25,937 nucleotides of DNA from Patescibacteria group bacterium (GCA_030916575.1 JAUPWJ010000061.1:1-25937); one strand, 5' to 3'; positions 6,865-13,810 are shown, numbered from the stretch's first letter. The notes: generated from the letters alone by a model not told the origin. Translations and numbers: made by a program.

Positions 6865-7260
6865 TCAAGCAATGAGTGCTAAAATCTTCGGCAAGAAGAT
6901 AATCAAAGCAATGATACTAGATATTATAATCATGATTAGTACTGCTCCAGAGGCTACGTCTTTCGTATCTCTTGCATAGGGATGATAATCAGGTGAAGTT
7001 AAATCAATATCTACTTCAATAGCGGTATTAAAAGCTTCTGCAACCAAAACAAGACCTATGACGAGTACAAGTATAGCCCATTCAATACTTGAAATATGTA
7101 ACACAAATCCTAAATAAATTGCGAGTAAACCAAAAAATATTTCTCCCCAAGCATTATGACTTGTACGAATAAGAATACCAATTCCACGCCAAGCATGATT
7201 TGCACTCTTTAGCCGTGCCACAATTGAGAAATTACTTTTTTCTTTTTGTTCCAATGACAT
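6865..7260 (-). CDS. dgkA: Diacylglycerol/undecaprenol kinase (DgkA family)
   Basis: A 131-residue protein starting at ATG 7260, which overlaps the cupredoxin stop as TAATG; the longer frame to 7317 lies inside the cupredoxin gene. Family features: RLKSANHAWRGI near the N-terminus, three membrane helices, and the catalytic motif VLVAEAFNTAIEVDIDL (EAFNTAIE). A later conserved Asp-rich segment reads ARDTKDVASGAV. Gram-positive-type members phosphorylate undecaprenol to feed cell-wall lipid carriers; Gram-negative ones use diacylglycerol. Substrate is not decided by sequence. Translation is probably coupled to the upstream cupredoxin gene. Confidence 0.92.
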   Translation of the reverse strand: MSLEQKEKSNFSIVARLKSANHAWRGIGILIRTSHNAWGEIFFGLLAIYLGFVLHISSIEWAILVLVIGLVLVAEAFNTAIEVDIDLTSPDYHPYARDTKDVASGAVLIMIIISSIIALIIFLPKILALIA

Positions 7261-7703
7261 TATTTTACGATCAAAGTTCCAAACATTCCCATAGCTCGGT
7301 GAGATCCCACAGAACAATAATATTCAAAGCTTCCAGCTTTATCTGCGGTGAATTCTATAACTTCATTAAAAGGAGCTTGACCTTGCTTTGTAGCAGCACC
7401 AAATTCATCTACAACGAAATCATGAAAACCTTCAGTATTCTTGAAAGTAATTTTCACTTTATCTCCTTTATTCACTGTAATACTAGAAGGAACGAAAGCA
7501 AAGTTTTTACCTTCTATAGTAAATTCTTTTACTTCTCCTACCACTTTCATTTCTTCTACATCTTTATTCTCTTCACCGGCAGGCATTTGATTTGTAATAC
7601 TTTCATCAACTCCCTCTGGAGCTTGTAATTTATTATTTTTACTTATAAAAAAGATAATACCTAAAACAACTACCAAAACAATTATTATATATGATTTTTT
7701 CAT
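7260..7703 (-). CDS. Membrane-anchored or secreted cupredoxin (plastocyanin-like)
   Basis: A 147-residue protein starting at ATG 7703; a further in-frame ATG at 7718 lies upstream of the -10 box. Residues 5-20 are hydrophobic, followed by an acidic linker and a cupredoxin domain at about 58-147. Type-1 copper ligands are all present: His94 (GFHDF), Cys130 (YYCSVGSH), His135 and Met140. Such proteins carry single electrons or bind copper outside the cell. No respiratory complex is visible nearby, so the partner is unknown. Confidence 0.87.
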   Translation of the reverse strand: MKKSYIIIVLVVVLGIIFFISKNNKLQAPEGVDESITNQMPAGEENKDVEEMKVVGEVKEFTIEGKNFAFVPSSITVNKGDKVKITFKNTEGFHDFVVDEFGAATKQGQAPFNEVIEFTADKAGSFEYYCSVGSHRAMGMFGTLIVK

Positions 7704-7709
7704 TCCTCT

Positions 7710-7715
7710 ATTATA
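7710..7715 (-). promoter_or_regulatory. -10 box for the cupredoxin-dgkA pair, leaderless spacing
   Basis: TATAAT, then AGAGGA and the ATG at 7703. AGAGGA could mimic a Shine-Dalgarno sequence but would sit directly against the start codon, too close for normal use. Confidence 0.55.
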
Positions 7716-7759
7716 CATTTTTCAATAAAAAAACAATACACTTGTTGTTCACAAAGTCA

Positions 7760-7788
7760 TTGACAAAGTATGGTATCTTATGTAAAGA
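7760..7788 (+). promoter_or_regulatory. Promoter of the structured RNA
   Basis: A consensus -35 TTGACA (7760-7765) is followed after 17 nt by TAAAGA (7783-7788). It is divergent from the cupredoxin promoter and points into the hairpin-rich segment. The -10 is a weak match. Confidence 0.45.
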
Positions 7789-7789
7789 T

Positions 7790-7840
7790 ATGGTTGGTGT
7801 GATTTTAGCTGGCGCGAAATTCCTAGGGGGGAAAAAGTAG
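7790..7840 (+). CDS. Possible 16-residue micro-ORF in the structured RNA
   Basis: ATG 7790 to TAG 7838-7840 encodes MVGVILAGAKFLGGKK, hydrophobic then basic, resembling a small membrane-active or leader peptide. The stop overlaps the 3' arm of the first stem. There is no convincing ribosome binding site and the frame is short enough to be chance. Confidence 0.2.
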   Translation: MVGVILAGAKFLGGKK

Positions 7841-7908
7841 CGCCAGCCTATTTAAAATAAAATTTTGTTCTTAAAGATTAGGTTCGGGAAGAACCTAATC
7901 TACATATG

Positions 7909-7953
7909 GGAGGGGTTTACATTAGTACACTAACTAAAAACCCCTCCGTTTTT
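7909..7953 (+). terminator. Intrinsic terminator within the structured RNA segment
   Basis: A 10-bp perfect stem (GGAGGGGTTT with AAACCCCTCC), 19-nt loop, then GTTTTT. It is likely the main 3' end of the RNA starting near 7790. Confidence 0.65.
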
Positions 7954-7996
7954 AAAATGTACTCGTGCGGGCGTCTCAAGGAGATGACCTCCACCA

Positions 7997-8031
7997 CCTC
8001 CGGGCCTAAGGAACCCGGAGGATTTTTATTT
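7997..8031 (+). terminator. Second intrinsic terminator, before the convergent gene
   Basis: An 8-bp perfect stem CCTCCGGG/CCCGGAGG, loop of 9 nt, followed by ATTTTTATTT. It stops plus-strand transcription 3 nt before the end of the minus-strand gene at 8035. Confidence 0.65.
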
Positions 8032-8034
8032 CTA

Positions 8035-9198
8035 CTATTGATACTGTATATATACCGGGCGAGGATTTAACTTCATTAATTCTGCTGGAGAAAAAATAAC
8101 AGTATTTGGATCTTTGATGTCATTCTTGTAGAAAATTTTAAAACCAGCGAATTGCACAGGTTCTTTATAAACAAATTGTTTAAAAGTATTTATCTTTTTT
8201 GCTTTACCTCCCCATCCATCCATATGCACAACTATTTGAACTTCAGGAGTGGGTTTTATATTTTGATAATTAGTAAACATCTTTTGTGTATATCTGTGAA
8301 CGATTAGAACTTTCGGTGGTAAATTATTAGTTTTAACTAAATTTGAAAGATAATTTATAGCAAAGTTTATATCAGCAGCATCCATAGTGCCGACAATTTT
8401 CCCTGGGCGAATTCCACTCTTCATAGAAAATTCCGGGTCCAGTCCTAAATGCACATTTGGCATTTTTAAATATTTTTCAAATTTAGGAATTTCTTTTTCA
8501 ACTGTAGAGAAACCATTTTGAATATCTAAAAAAACAATAGCGTTGATTTTTGCTGCCATCGCAATTACTTTATCTATTTCAGAGTCTGGCATACGAGCCC
8601 GATACATACCATCTGCTCCTGCAGAACCTTGAGCTACAACTGCAATGTAATGAAGTGCTGGCATTACGGGAGTCTCAGGGTCAGCAGCTTCCCACTTCTT
8701 TACCTCCGCATTTAATTTCGCCAACATCACTGACTCTTCGTATTCACCCAAAGCTCCCATTTTCTTAGAATAAAGATTGCCGTAATACGCTACTATTCTT
8801 TTGAAAGGTAATATTGCTCCGGCATTTGGATACACAGTTTTCTTCGGCCAGAGATAATTTGGTGCTGGCGGTGTAATGGTTGTAACTACTCCTGTATTCG
8901 GGTCAGTCACTGTTTTTGGGGCTGGTGGTGGTGGATTGTTCGCAAGAGTAAGTATACGCTTATCATAATCTTCTTTATCTAAGACTGGAATAACAGGTTC
9001 TTTTTTCGTACTCAAAGCTTGTTCAATTTTATTAAAAACACTTTTCTTCTCTGTTTCTTTACTATATGTGACTTTACCGATTTTTAAATATCCAGGGAAA
9101 ATCAATAACACTCCAGCAAATAAAACAAAAAACAAAAAAGACCACCAATACTTTTTATGTTTCGGCATATTTTTTATTTGCTCTAAATGCTTTTTCAT
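8035..9198 (-). CDS. Membrane-anchored extracytoplasmic protein, possible TIM-barrel glycoside-hydrolase-like fold
   Basis: A 387-residue protein. Residues 18-36 form one transmembrane anchor after a Lys/His-rich start; 37-85 are a charged stalk; 88-118 a Pro-rich linker (NNPPPPAPK). Residues 130-387 look like one alternating alpha/beta domain: FKRIVAYYGN, PALHYIAVVAQGSAG, AIVFLDIQNG, VHLGLDPEFSM, KVLIVHRYT, VQIVVHMDGWGG, VQFAGFKIFY. Strand ends carrying Asp/Glu (LDIQ, LDPEF, HMDGW) are what one expects of a barrel with acidic active-site residues, as in cell-wall glycosidases. I do not recognise the family; the fold is inferred. Its own -10 box lies 6 nt before the ATG. Confidence 0.65.
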   Translation of the reverse strand: MKKHLEQIKNMPKHKKYWWSFLFFVLFAGVLLIFPGYLKIGKVTYSKETEKKSVFNKIEQALSTKKEPVIPVLDKEDYDKRILTLANNPPPPAPKTVTDPNTGVVTTITPPAPNYLWPKKTVYPNAGAILPFKRIVAYYGNLYSKKMGALGEYEESVMLAKLNAEVKKWEAADPETPVMPALHYIAVVAQGSAGADGMYRARMPDSEIDKVIAMAAKINAIVFLDIQNGFSTVEKEIPKFEKYLKMPNVHLGLDPEFSMKSGIRPGKIVGTMDAADINFAINYLSNLVKTNNLPPKVLIVHRYTQKMFTNYQNIKPTPEVQIVVHMDGWGGKAKKINTFKQFVYKEPVQFAGFKIFYKNDIKDPNTVIFSPAELMKLNPRPVYIQYQ

Positions 9199-9204
9199 TC
9201 AAGT

Positions 9205-9210
9205 AGTATA
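9205..9210 (-). promoter_or_regulatory. Extended -10 box for the 387-residue protein, leaderless spacing
   Basis: TGTTATACT on the minus strand, then ACTTGA and the ATG at 9198. Confidence 0.55.
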
Positions 9211-9243
9211 ACAAATAAAACAAAAAATTCTTAATTTATTATC

Positions 9244-9669
9244 TTAATCTCTACGGAAAGCTATGACACCTAAGAGTACTGCATACACTAAATGCTCATC
9301 TACGAAAGGATTATTTTCTGGCAATAATAATGCGAAATACATAAGCATCATCATAACGATTCCAGCGAGACCTCCCCATTTTACAAATTTATTTGATAAT
9401 AATGTAAGCCCTATGAATAGAAGTCCAAACATAAATAAATAATCTACCATTACGTTACCAGCTAAGGAATGGAAAAAATCTGCTAAAGGACCTTTGACTG
9501 CATTACCTAGAAATCCAGTAGTTGGTGAACCACCAGAAAGCCAAGACTTCTCAGGACTTGTGGCAAAACCTAAACCGAAAGTCTTATCTAGAAATGCCCA
9601 GAGGAAAATAAAACCCATTAATAATCTTAGAGTAGTAATAGAGAACAACTTATGTAGTATGTTTTTCAT
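9244..9669 (-). CDS. DoxX/DoxD-like four-helix membrane protein
   Basis: A 141-residue protein (start ATG 9669; ATG 9675 adds two residues but leaves only 2 nt after the -10 box). Four hydrophobic segments and the opening TTLRLLMGFIFLWAFLDKTFG, with a Lys at the end of helix 1, match the DoxX/DoxD family, related to a subunit of thiosulfate:quinone oxidoreductase. The loop FATSPEKSWLSGGSPTTGFL is typical of the DoxD-like branch. Biochemical role in this organism is unknown; no partner subunit is adjacent. Confidence 0.65.
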   Translation of the reverse strand: MKNILHKLFSITTLRLLMGFIFLWAFLDKTFGLGFATSPEKSWLSGGSPTTGFLGNAVKGPLADFFHSLAGNVMVDYLFMFGLLFIGLTLLSNKFVKWGGLAGIVMMMLMYFALLLPENNPFVDEHLVYAVLLGVIAFRRD

Positions 9670-9677
9670 ATACATAT

Positions 9678-9683
9678 ATTATA
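9678..9683 (-). promoter_or_regulatory. -10 box for the DoxX-like gene
   Basis: TATAAT, 8 nt before ATG 9669 (2 nt before ATG 9675). The predicted transcript start leaves a leader of 0-2 nt for the 9669 start. Confidence 0.45.
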
Positions 9684-9694
9684 CACCCAAATGC

Positions 9695-10423
9695 TTATAA
9701 GTTGTCCACCTTGAAGGTGACTTCGTATTTCTTAGGGTCCAAAAGCGATGTTGAAAGAGGCACTGGAGAGACATTTATAATAGAAATTTTAAAAGAATCA
9801 AAAGGATGTGCGGGTTTATCTGATGCTAGAACTACTTTCTCTTCATCTGTATCACTCTTCAAGACTACTTCAAAATAAACAAAACCTGCAGTAATGCATT
9901 GTACATCTTGTGCACAACGACTCTCTGAAACCATTTTATTTAATGTGATTCGGACCCCATTTGAGTATTTCGTCTCTCCGATTTTTATTTTCACTGTATT
10001 ACTCACCTCTTTATTTACTTCTTCCAAACTTTCTACTTCTAAAGTATTTCCTGTGATGAAATTACCTTTCACTACAACTTCTTTGCCAACTATTGTGCCG
10101 AGTACATTTGAGATTTTTATTTGTAACGGTAATGAGTAACTTACTTCTTCTATTGTACCTAAAGGAGCACCCATAATTAAAAAGAATTCTCCGCCTTGCT
10201 GAGAGAGCTTGCCTTTAAAACTCTGTGAATTAGGACAAATTGTAAATTCACATTTAGACCCAGAACGTCCGACATATGAACCATCCGGACACATCAGTGC
10301 TTCTTGGGTGCAAAATACTTGCTCGTCATCATCCGGCAAAATAGTGTCCTTTTTATCTAATAAAAAGACTAAGCCGAATACAAAAATTATTAATATAAGT
10401 AAGCTAATTAAAATCTTTTTCAT
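9695..10423 (-). CDS. Secreted or anchored Cys-containing protein, function unknown
   Basis: A 242-residue protein. Residues 4-22 form a signal or anchor helix, then an acidic spacer. Residues 37-65 hold a four-Cys module (FCTQEALMCPDGSYVGRSG ... KCEFTICP) with the CPDGSYVGR motif found in many secreted Parcubacteria-type proteins and resembling small protease-inhibitor-like repeats. Residues 70-240 are all-beta, with a second pair in SRCAQDVQCITAG followed by FVYFEVVLKS. All six Cys should be outside the membrane and are plausible clients of the disulfide system at 5890-6837. Its ATG overlaps the upstream TGA as ATGA, so it is coupled to the four-helix membrane gene. Confidence 0.6.
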   Translation of the reverse strand: MKKILISLLILIIFVFGLVFLLDKKDTILPDDDEQVFCTQEALMCPDGSYVGRSGSKCEFTICPNSQSFKGKLSQQGGEFFLIMGAPLGTIEEVSYSLPLQIKISNVLGTIVGKEVVVKGNFITGNTLEVESLEEVNKEVSNTVKIKIGETKYSNGVRITLNKMVSESRCAQDVQCITAGFVYFEVVLKSDTDEEKVVLASDKPAHPFDSFKISIINVSPVPLSTSLLDPKKYEVTFKVDNL

Positions 10424-10830
10424 AAATTTATATTATTTTTTTCTTTTCTAAAAGTTAAAAAAGAGAAAATAAAAATCAAAATATAGAAAATCAAACCATA
10501 AGCACAAGTTGATAACCCCAATTCCCCTGTGGCCTTAGACTGTAAAAGTTCTTGAATAAAGAATCGTCCTGCAAAAATAATTCCTGCAAAAGATACAACA
10601 AGATTGATATTGAGCACTGACTTAATATTTAATTTTCCAAAAAGATAGATAGAAGTAAAAACAAACATTGTAAAATACATTATGAAACCATACCAGCAAG
10701 CTGGGTAACCTAAAAAGTAAGGGCAAGATTCATTAAAAGCACATGTGTCTGTAAAAAGCTTTATTGCACTTAAATAGCCAGAAAAAATCATTCCCAGAAC
10801 TATTAGAATAAAAATAAATTTAAGTTTCAT
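10420..10830 (-). CDS. Four-helix membrane protein with paired cysteines, possibly VKOR-like
   Basis: A 136-residue protein starting at ATG 10830, supported by a -10 box 6 nt upstream; the longer frame reaches into the GNAT gene. Four hydrophobic segments. The first loop has CAFNESCPYFLGYPACWYG (Cys30, Cys36, Cys45) and the last helix begins STCAYG (Cys109). Four-helix topology with Cys in the first loop and at the last helix recalls vitamin K epoxide reductase, but VKOR's CxxC would here be Cys109-x-x-Gly, so it is either a degenerate relative or another family. It overlaps the next gene by 4 bp. Confidence 0.5.
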   Translation of the reverse strand: MKLKFIFILIVLGMIFSGYLSAIKLFTDTCAFNESCPYFLGYPACWYGFIMYFTMFVFTSIYLFGKLNIKSVLNINLVVSFAGIIFAGRFFIQELLQSKATGELGLSTCAYGLIFYILIFIFSFLTFRKEKNNINL

Positions 10831-10836
10831 ATCTTT

Positions 10837-10842
10837 ATTATA
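10837..10842 (-). promoter_or_regulatory. Extended -10 box overlapping the GNAT stop codon
   Basis: TGGTATAAT on the minus strand, then AAAGAT and the ATG at 10830. The box contains the TAA stop of the upstream acetyltransferase, an extreme case of compaction. Confidence 0.6.
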
Positions 10843-11359
10843 CCAAGTTAATCCAAAATCTACATTTTGCTGGAGCATTTTCATTTTTTATAATATTTTC
10901 CAATACCCCACCACACTTCTCAATAATCTTTCTTGAGCCGATATTTTCTTCATCACAAGTTATAAGAACTTTCTCTAACTTCATTTCTTTAGATTTTTCT
11001 AAACCATACTCTAATAACTTAGTTCCATACCCATTTTTTCTTTTCGATGGAATTACATCATAACCTATATGTCCACCTTCTTTCAGAAGATTCTCATTTA
11101 AATAATGCCTTATAGAAACTCGCCCAACAAACACATCATCAACTATCATCCAATAAACCGTTTGTGGCACTCGCCCCTCCTTCAGCTCTATGCCTTTTGA
11201 ATCTTTTTCAACATCTTCCAAATACTTTTCAAAATTATTTTGCAATTCAATAACATTATCTTCTAAATTCCTTCCTTCTTTTTGTAATTCCAAAATACCA
11301 CTTATATAAGTTTCTTTGTATTTAATATTTGGATTTATAAAAATAATAGCTTCTTGCAT
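10838..11359 (-). CDS. GNAT-family N-acetyltransferase
   Basis: A 173-residue soluble protein. The acetyl-CoA-binding region fits GNAT motif A: GGHIGYDVIPSKRKNGYGTKLLE, in which R/KxxGxG/A reads RKNGYGTK. It is followed by the motif B region LEKVLITCDEENIGSRKIIEKCGG, where the Asn and the terminal Gly-Gly are typical. The N-terminal half has an acidic helix and strands VYWMIVDDVFVGRVSIRHY. Acceptor substrate unknown; free-standing members often modify antibiotics, amines or protein termini. It follows the Nudix gene by 4 nt and is probably cotranscribed. Confidence 0.8.
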   Translation of the reverse strand: MQEAIIFINPNIKYKETYISGILELQKEGRNLEDNVIELQNNFEKYLEDVEKDSKGIELKEGRVPQTVYWMIVDDVFVGRVSIRHYLNENLLKEGGHIGYDVIPSKRKNGYGTKLLEYGLEKSKEMKLEKVLITCDEENIGSRKIIEKCGGVLENIIKNENAPAKCRFWINLV

Positions 11360-11363
11360 ATAT

Positions 11364-11804
11364 TTAACTTAATTTTTTTAAATAATCTACTATTAATTTT
11401 CTGGCATTCATATTGAAGCCCAAATATTCACCACCTTCTATATATTCACTTTTTGAAACCCAACGCCATTCTGAAAATTTTTCTGGCTCCATTAATTTAA
11501 AATCTTGATTGGTGGTACAGAAAAATATTTTAACTGTATCGCCTTCTTTTGCTCCTGCAATTTCCCCAATAAAATCAACAATCTTAAATTCAGTAATTCC
11601 AACTTCTTCAAAGACTTCTCGCCTAAGAGCATCTATCATTATTTCTCCCTTATTAGACCTGCCCCCTGGAACTGTCCAAACAGAATTCTTCTCTCCGTTA
11701 TCACTAGCATAATGACGATGACCAGTAAGGATTTTATTATCTTTAACTAGGATAGCTACCGGGCATTTCAATTCATCTCCTATTTCATTTAACTCTTGTT
11801 CCAT
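11364..11804 (-). CDS. Nudix hydrolase
   Basis: A 146-residue protein starting at ATG 11804, just after the repeated promoter; a longer frame to 12005 would overlap the S51 peptidase gene. The Nudix box is complete: G-RSNKG-E-IMIDALR-REVFEEVGI fits GX5EX7REUXEEXGU. The preceding VWTVPGG and the C-terminal EWRWVSKSEY are usual in nucleotide pyrophosphohydrolases. The reaction is hydrolysis of a nucleoside diphosphate linked to X; the substrate cannot be read from sequence. It shares its 34-bp promoter sequence with the NADAR gene. Confidence 0.87.
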   Translation of the reverse strand: MEQELNEIGDELKCPVAILVKDNKILTGHRHYASDNGEKNSVWTVPGGRSNKGEIMIDALRREVFEEVGITEFKIVDFIGEIAGAKEGDTVKIFFCTTNQDFKLMEPEKFSEWRWVSKSEYIEGGEYLGFNMNARKLIVDYLKKLS

Positions 11805-11806
11805 AT

Positions 11807-11840
11807 TTGTAATTCTACCCTTTTTGGAGTAATAACAAAA
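11807..11840 (-). repeat. 34-bp repeated promoter module, copy 1 (Nudix gene)
   Basis: Identical over 34 bp to 12930-12963. On the minus strand it contains GGGTAGAAT, whose -10-like TAGAAT ends 7 nt before the Nudix ATG, and a T-rich upstream end (TTTTGTTATTACTCC) that could serve as a -35 region at 17-nt spacing. Confidence 0.8.
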
Positions 11841-11877
11841 CTTAGAGAATTTCCAATTTTTCATCAACTTCAATATT

Positions 11878-12429
11878 CTAATACTTATATTCTTTAGTTT
11901 CGTATTCGTGCAAAAATAAAGTTTCAAAATTTGGTTCAACTCCTGCAAGAGGATTTCCCATATCTTCTGTGTAGTGAACGATAATTTTAAAAGGTATGAC
12001 ACCAAGTCCTTTTCTAATTTCTTTTGATTTTTTACTATAAAAAAACTGACTTAATACATTAGCCCCTGCTGAATCACCAGCTACTATCTTATTATCAAAA
12101 ATTTGTTTTAGGTTCTCAAACTTTTTTATTTTTTCTATTAATTTTACTGTACGGCCACCACTTAGAAATATGACATCAGCCCAAGCACAACCATCTAGGA
12201 AATTTTCTTCAGTCGCCATCTTAAATTCTAAATTCTTTGAACCTTTATTATTCTCAAATTGATCTTTGCATTGCTTGATTCTAATGTCTAAATACTCATC
12301 AAATTCTGCAAAGAATACTAAGAAAATTAGTACATTTTCTGGTGTTTCCTTAAGAGATTGCTGAAAAAACTCATCTTTAATATAAGATATATTTTTATCA
12401 AAACCTCCGTGTAAAATGTATTTGGTCAT
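11878..12429 (-). CDS. S51-family serine peptidase / glutamine-amidotransferase-like protein (PepE type)
   Basis: A 183-residue protein. The nucleophile elbow is IVAGDSAGANVLS (Ser120), preceded by the family's FLSGGRTVKLIEKI glycine turn; a candidate catalytic His is His152 (IIVHYTED). This is the layout of dipeptidase E and cyanophycinase-like enzymes; PepE cleaves Asp-X dipeptides. The protein is shorter than E. coli PepE (about 229 residues) but the core is present. It lies 24 nt after the NADAR gene, probably on the same transcript. Confidence 0.75.
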   Translation of the reverse strand: MTKYILHGGFDKNISYIKDEFFQQSLKETPENVLIFLVFFAEFDEYLDIRIKQCKDQFENNKGSKNLEFKMATEENFLDGCAWADVIFLSGGRTVKLIEKIKKFENLKQIFDNKIVAGDSAGANVLSQFFYSKKSKEIRKGLGVIPFKIIVHYTEDMGNPLAGVEPNFETLFLHEYETKEYKY

Positions 12430-12453
12430 AAATGTTATTTCTTAATAATTGTA

Positions 12454-12927
12454 TTAATTCAAACCATCTCGAATTTTCATCCAAATATTTCCAAGCATAC
12501 TTTGACCATCATTGTTTGGACCTATACCCCAAAAACTATCAATTGGTGAGTTTTCAATTATTTTTCTTTTACCTGTTCTTTTAAGCGCATCTTGCACATC
12601 CTCATGTTGTGTAAATTTAGCTCTAAGTATTTCTTCCATAACAGCAACTTTATTTTCATTCCAATTTTGGGGTTGTTTGTCTTTATGGGCTCTTGAAATT
12701 TTATAAACTAAAAAAGGACTTCCGGCAGAGAAAATTTCACTAGCAACTTCAGGTGCTTCAATAGAAAACTTTTTCCACTGAAATGCGTGCTCAGAAGTAG
12801 GAAAATCCCTATCCCAAATATGGACTTTGTGTGGGGACCAATTATTTAATGGTTCAAAAGACACAGTAAAAAAGTATATGCTGTCTTCTGTTTCTTTATT
12901 TAACCCTTCGCTTTTATCTGGATACAT
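12454..12927 (-). CDS. NADAR-family N-glycosidase homologue (YbiA-like)
   Basis: A 157-residue soluble protein matching NADAR: an N-terminal YFFTVSFEPLNNWSP, the conserved FPTSEHAFQWKKF, then NENKVAVMEEILRAKF, and the C-terminal FWGIG plus GQSMLGNIWMKIR. Characterised members hydrolyse N-glycosidic bonds: YbiA in plants and bacteria destroys reactive early riboflavin intermediates, and others remove ADP-ribose from guanine bases. Either would count as metabolite or DNA housekeeping. It is transcribed from the second copy of the 34-bp promoter module; -10-like TAGAAT lies 7 nt before the ATG. Confidence 0.87.
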   Translation of the reverse strand: MYPDKSEGLNKETEDSIYFFTVSFEPLNNWSPHKVHIWDRDFPTSEHAFQWKKFSIEAPEVASEIFSAGSPFLVYKISRAHKDKQPQNWNENKVAVMEEILRAKFTQHEDVQDALKRTGKRKIIENSPIDSFWGIGPNNDGQSMLGNIWMKIRDGLN

Positions 12928-12929
12928 AC

Positions 12930-12963
12930 TTGTAATTCTACCCTTTTTGGAGTAATAACAAAA
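12930..12963 (-). repeat. 34-bp repeated promoter module, copy 2 (NADAR gene)
   Basis: Identical to 11807-11840 over 34 bp. Minus-strand TAGAAT (12935-12940) ends 7 nt before the NADAR ATG. The module begins 4 nt after the stop of the upstream WG-repeat gene. Confidence 0.8.
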
Positions 12964-12967
12964 TTAA

Positions 12968-13804
12968 CTATTTCGAAAAAACCTCTTTACCATTGTGGTC
13001 TATATAATATGATTTATCCCTGTCATTTGGATCTAAGACCATAGAGACACCTTCCTTAAAATAACTATTCGTACGTCCATGAAAAGGTCCGAGCATCTTT
13101 TGCCCTTTAGGGTCCACGAAGTAACATTCACCATAAGTCTCTCCTTCCTTAGCAATGTTAACTAAGTAAAGTCCTTCGCTAAAACCTCTTACCATATCAA
13201 AATTAAAAGGACCTCCAGTTTCTTTACCTTCACTATCTAAAAAATAAAAACCTTTTGTATCCTTTTTATATCTTTTTCCTTTATCTGTCTGAGATTCAAT
13301 GCTTTTAGCCATTTTTTCTTCAGATAAACGTCGAACTATTTCATTTGATTCTTCCTTTGGAATTCGTTGACCTTGTTTATCTATACAGTATTGAAACTCT
13401 GGCAATCTTGAATCAGAAATAACAGCAACACCATTTTTAAAATCATCAATTGTGACTGATTTTTCTATTGGCCCTAGTACTTCTTTCCCTTGTCTATCGA
13501 TAAAATAATACCCGTCATCTTTTTTAATACGAGCGAGTCCGTCACTAAATGGTTGAATATGCTGAAGCGGCCCAGCAACTATCTCACCAGTTTTGTCAAT
13601 TAAATATTTCTTTTCAAAGTTACTCCCTCCAACAGCAATAGCCCGACCTTCTTCGTCAAAAGCTCCTACGTATCTAAACTCTTTTTCTTTTATGATATTA
13701 TCTCTCAGTTGAACTTCAAAAGGGTCTTCATTTTTTTCAAGATTTGAGGTGCTAATTGTTCCTTTCTTAAATCCATGAAACATGTTTTCTTCACTAAAAG
13801 ACAT
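12968..13804 (-). CDS. WG-repeat protein
   Basis: A 278-residue protein made of WG-type beta repeats, each with a tyrosine-rich strand, D-x-x-G-K/E turn and GP-like hinge: KYLIDKTGEIVAGPL, YYFIDRQGKEVLGPI, QYCIDKQGQRI, FYFLDSEGKETGGPF, CYFVDPKGQKMLGPF, SYYIDHNGKEV. WG repeats form beta-propeller-like surfaces; their role is usually protein binding and is poorly defined. There is no signal peptide, so it is probably cytoplasmic. Start: the frame opens at a TTG at 13825 with ATGs at 13819 and 13804; I prefer 13804 because CATAAT ends exactly 6 nt before it, as in neighbours. Confidence 0.75.
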   Translation of the reverse strand: MSFSEENMFHGFKKGTISTSNLEKNEDPFEVQLRDNIIKEKEFRYVGAFDEEGRAIAVGGSNFEKKYLIDKTGEIVAGPLQHIQPFSDGLARIKKDDGYYFIDRQGKEVLGPIEKSVTIDDFKNGVAVISDSRLPEFQYCIDKQGQRIPKEESNEIVRRLSEEKMAKSIESQTDKGKRYKKDTKGFYFLDSEGKETGGPFNFDMVRGFSEGLYLVNIAKEGETYGECYFVDPKGQKMLGPFHGRTNSYFKEGVSMVLDPNDRDKSYYIDHNGKEVFSK

Positions 13805-13810
13805 ACTATC

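Larger units (their letters stand above)
7790..8031 (+). ncRNA. Putative structured non-coding RNA of unknown class
   Basis: This is the main gene-free stretch of the window (7719-8034). It is much more GC-rich than its surroundings and holds four stems: 7808-7815/7840-7847 (GCTGGCGC/GCGCCAGC); 7875-7885/7891-7901, a perfect 11-bp stem with loop GGGAA; 7909-7918/7938-7947 (GGAGGGGTTT/AAACCCCTCC) followed by GTTTTT; and 7997-8004/8014-8021 (CCTCCGGG/CCCGGAGG) followed by ATTTTTATTT. A promoter precedes it and no plus-strand gene follows, so it is not an obvious leader. I do not recognise 6S, tmRNA, RNase P or SRP signatures. A 16-codon frame at 7790-7840 runs through the first stem. It may be one RNA with read-through or two short RNAs. 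Confidence 0.45.

Noticed and set aside
7790..8031. SRP RNA, 6S RNA, tmRNA or RNase P RNA
   Set aside because: Expected signature elements (SRP apical loop, tmRNA tRNA-like ends, RNase P conserved core) are not seen.
11805..12005. N-terminal extension of the Nudix protein
   Set aside because: It would translate through the promoter repeat and overlap the S51 peptidase gene; the domain begins after ATG 11804.
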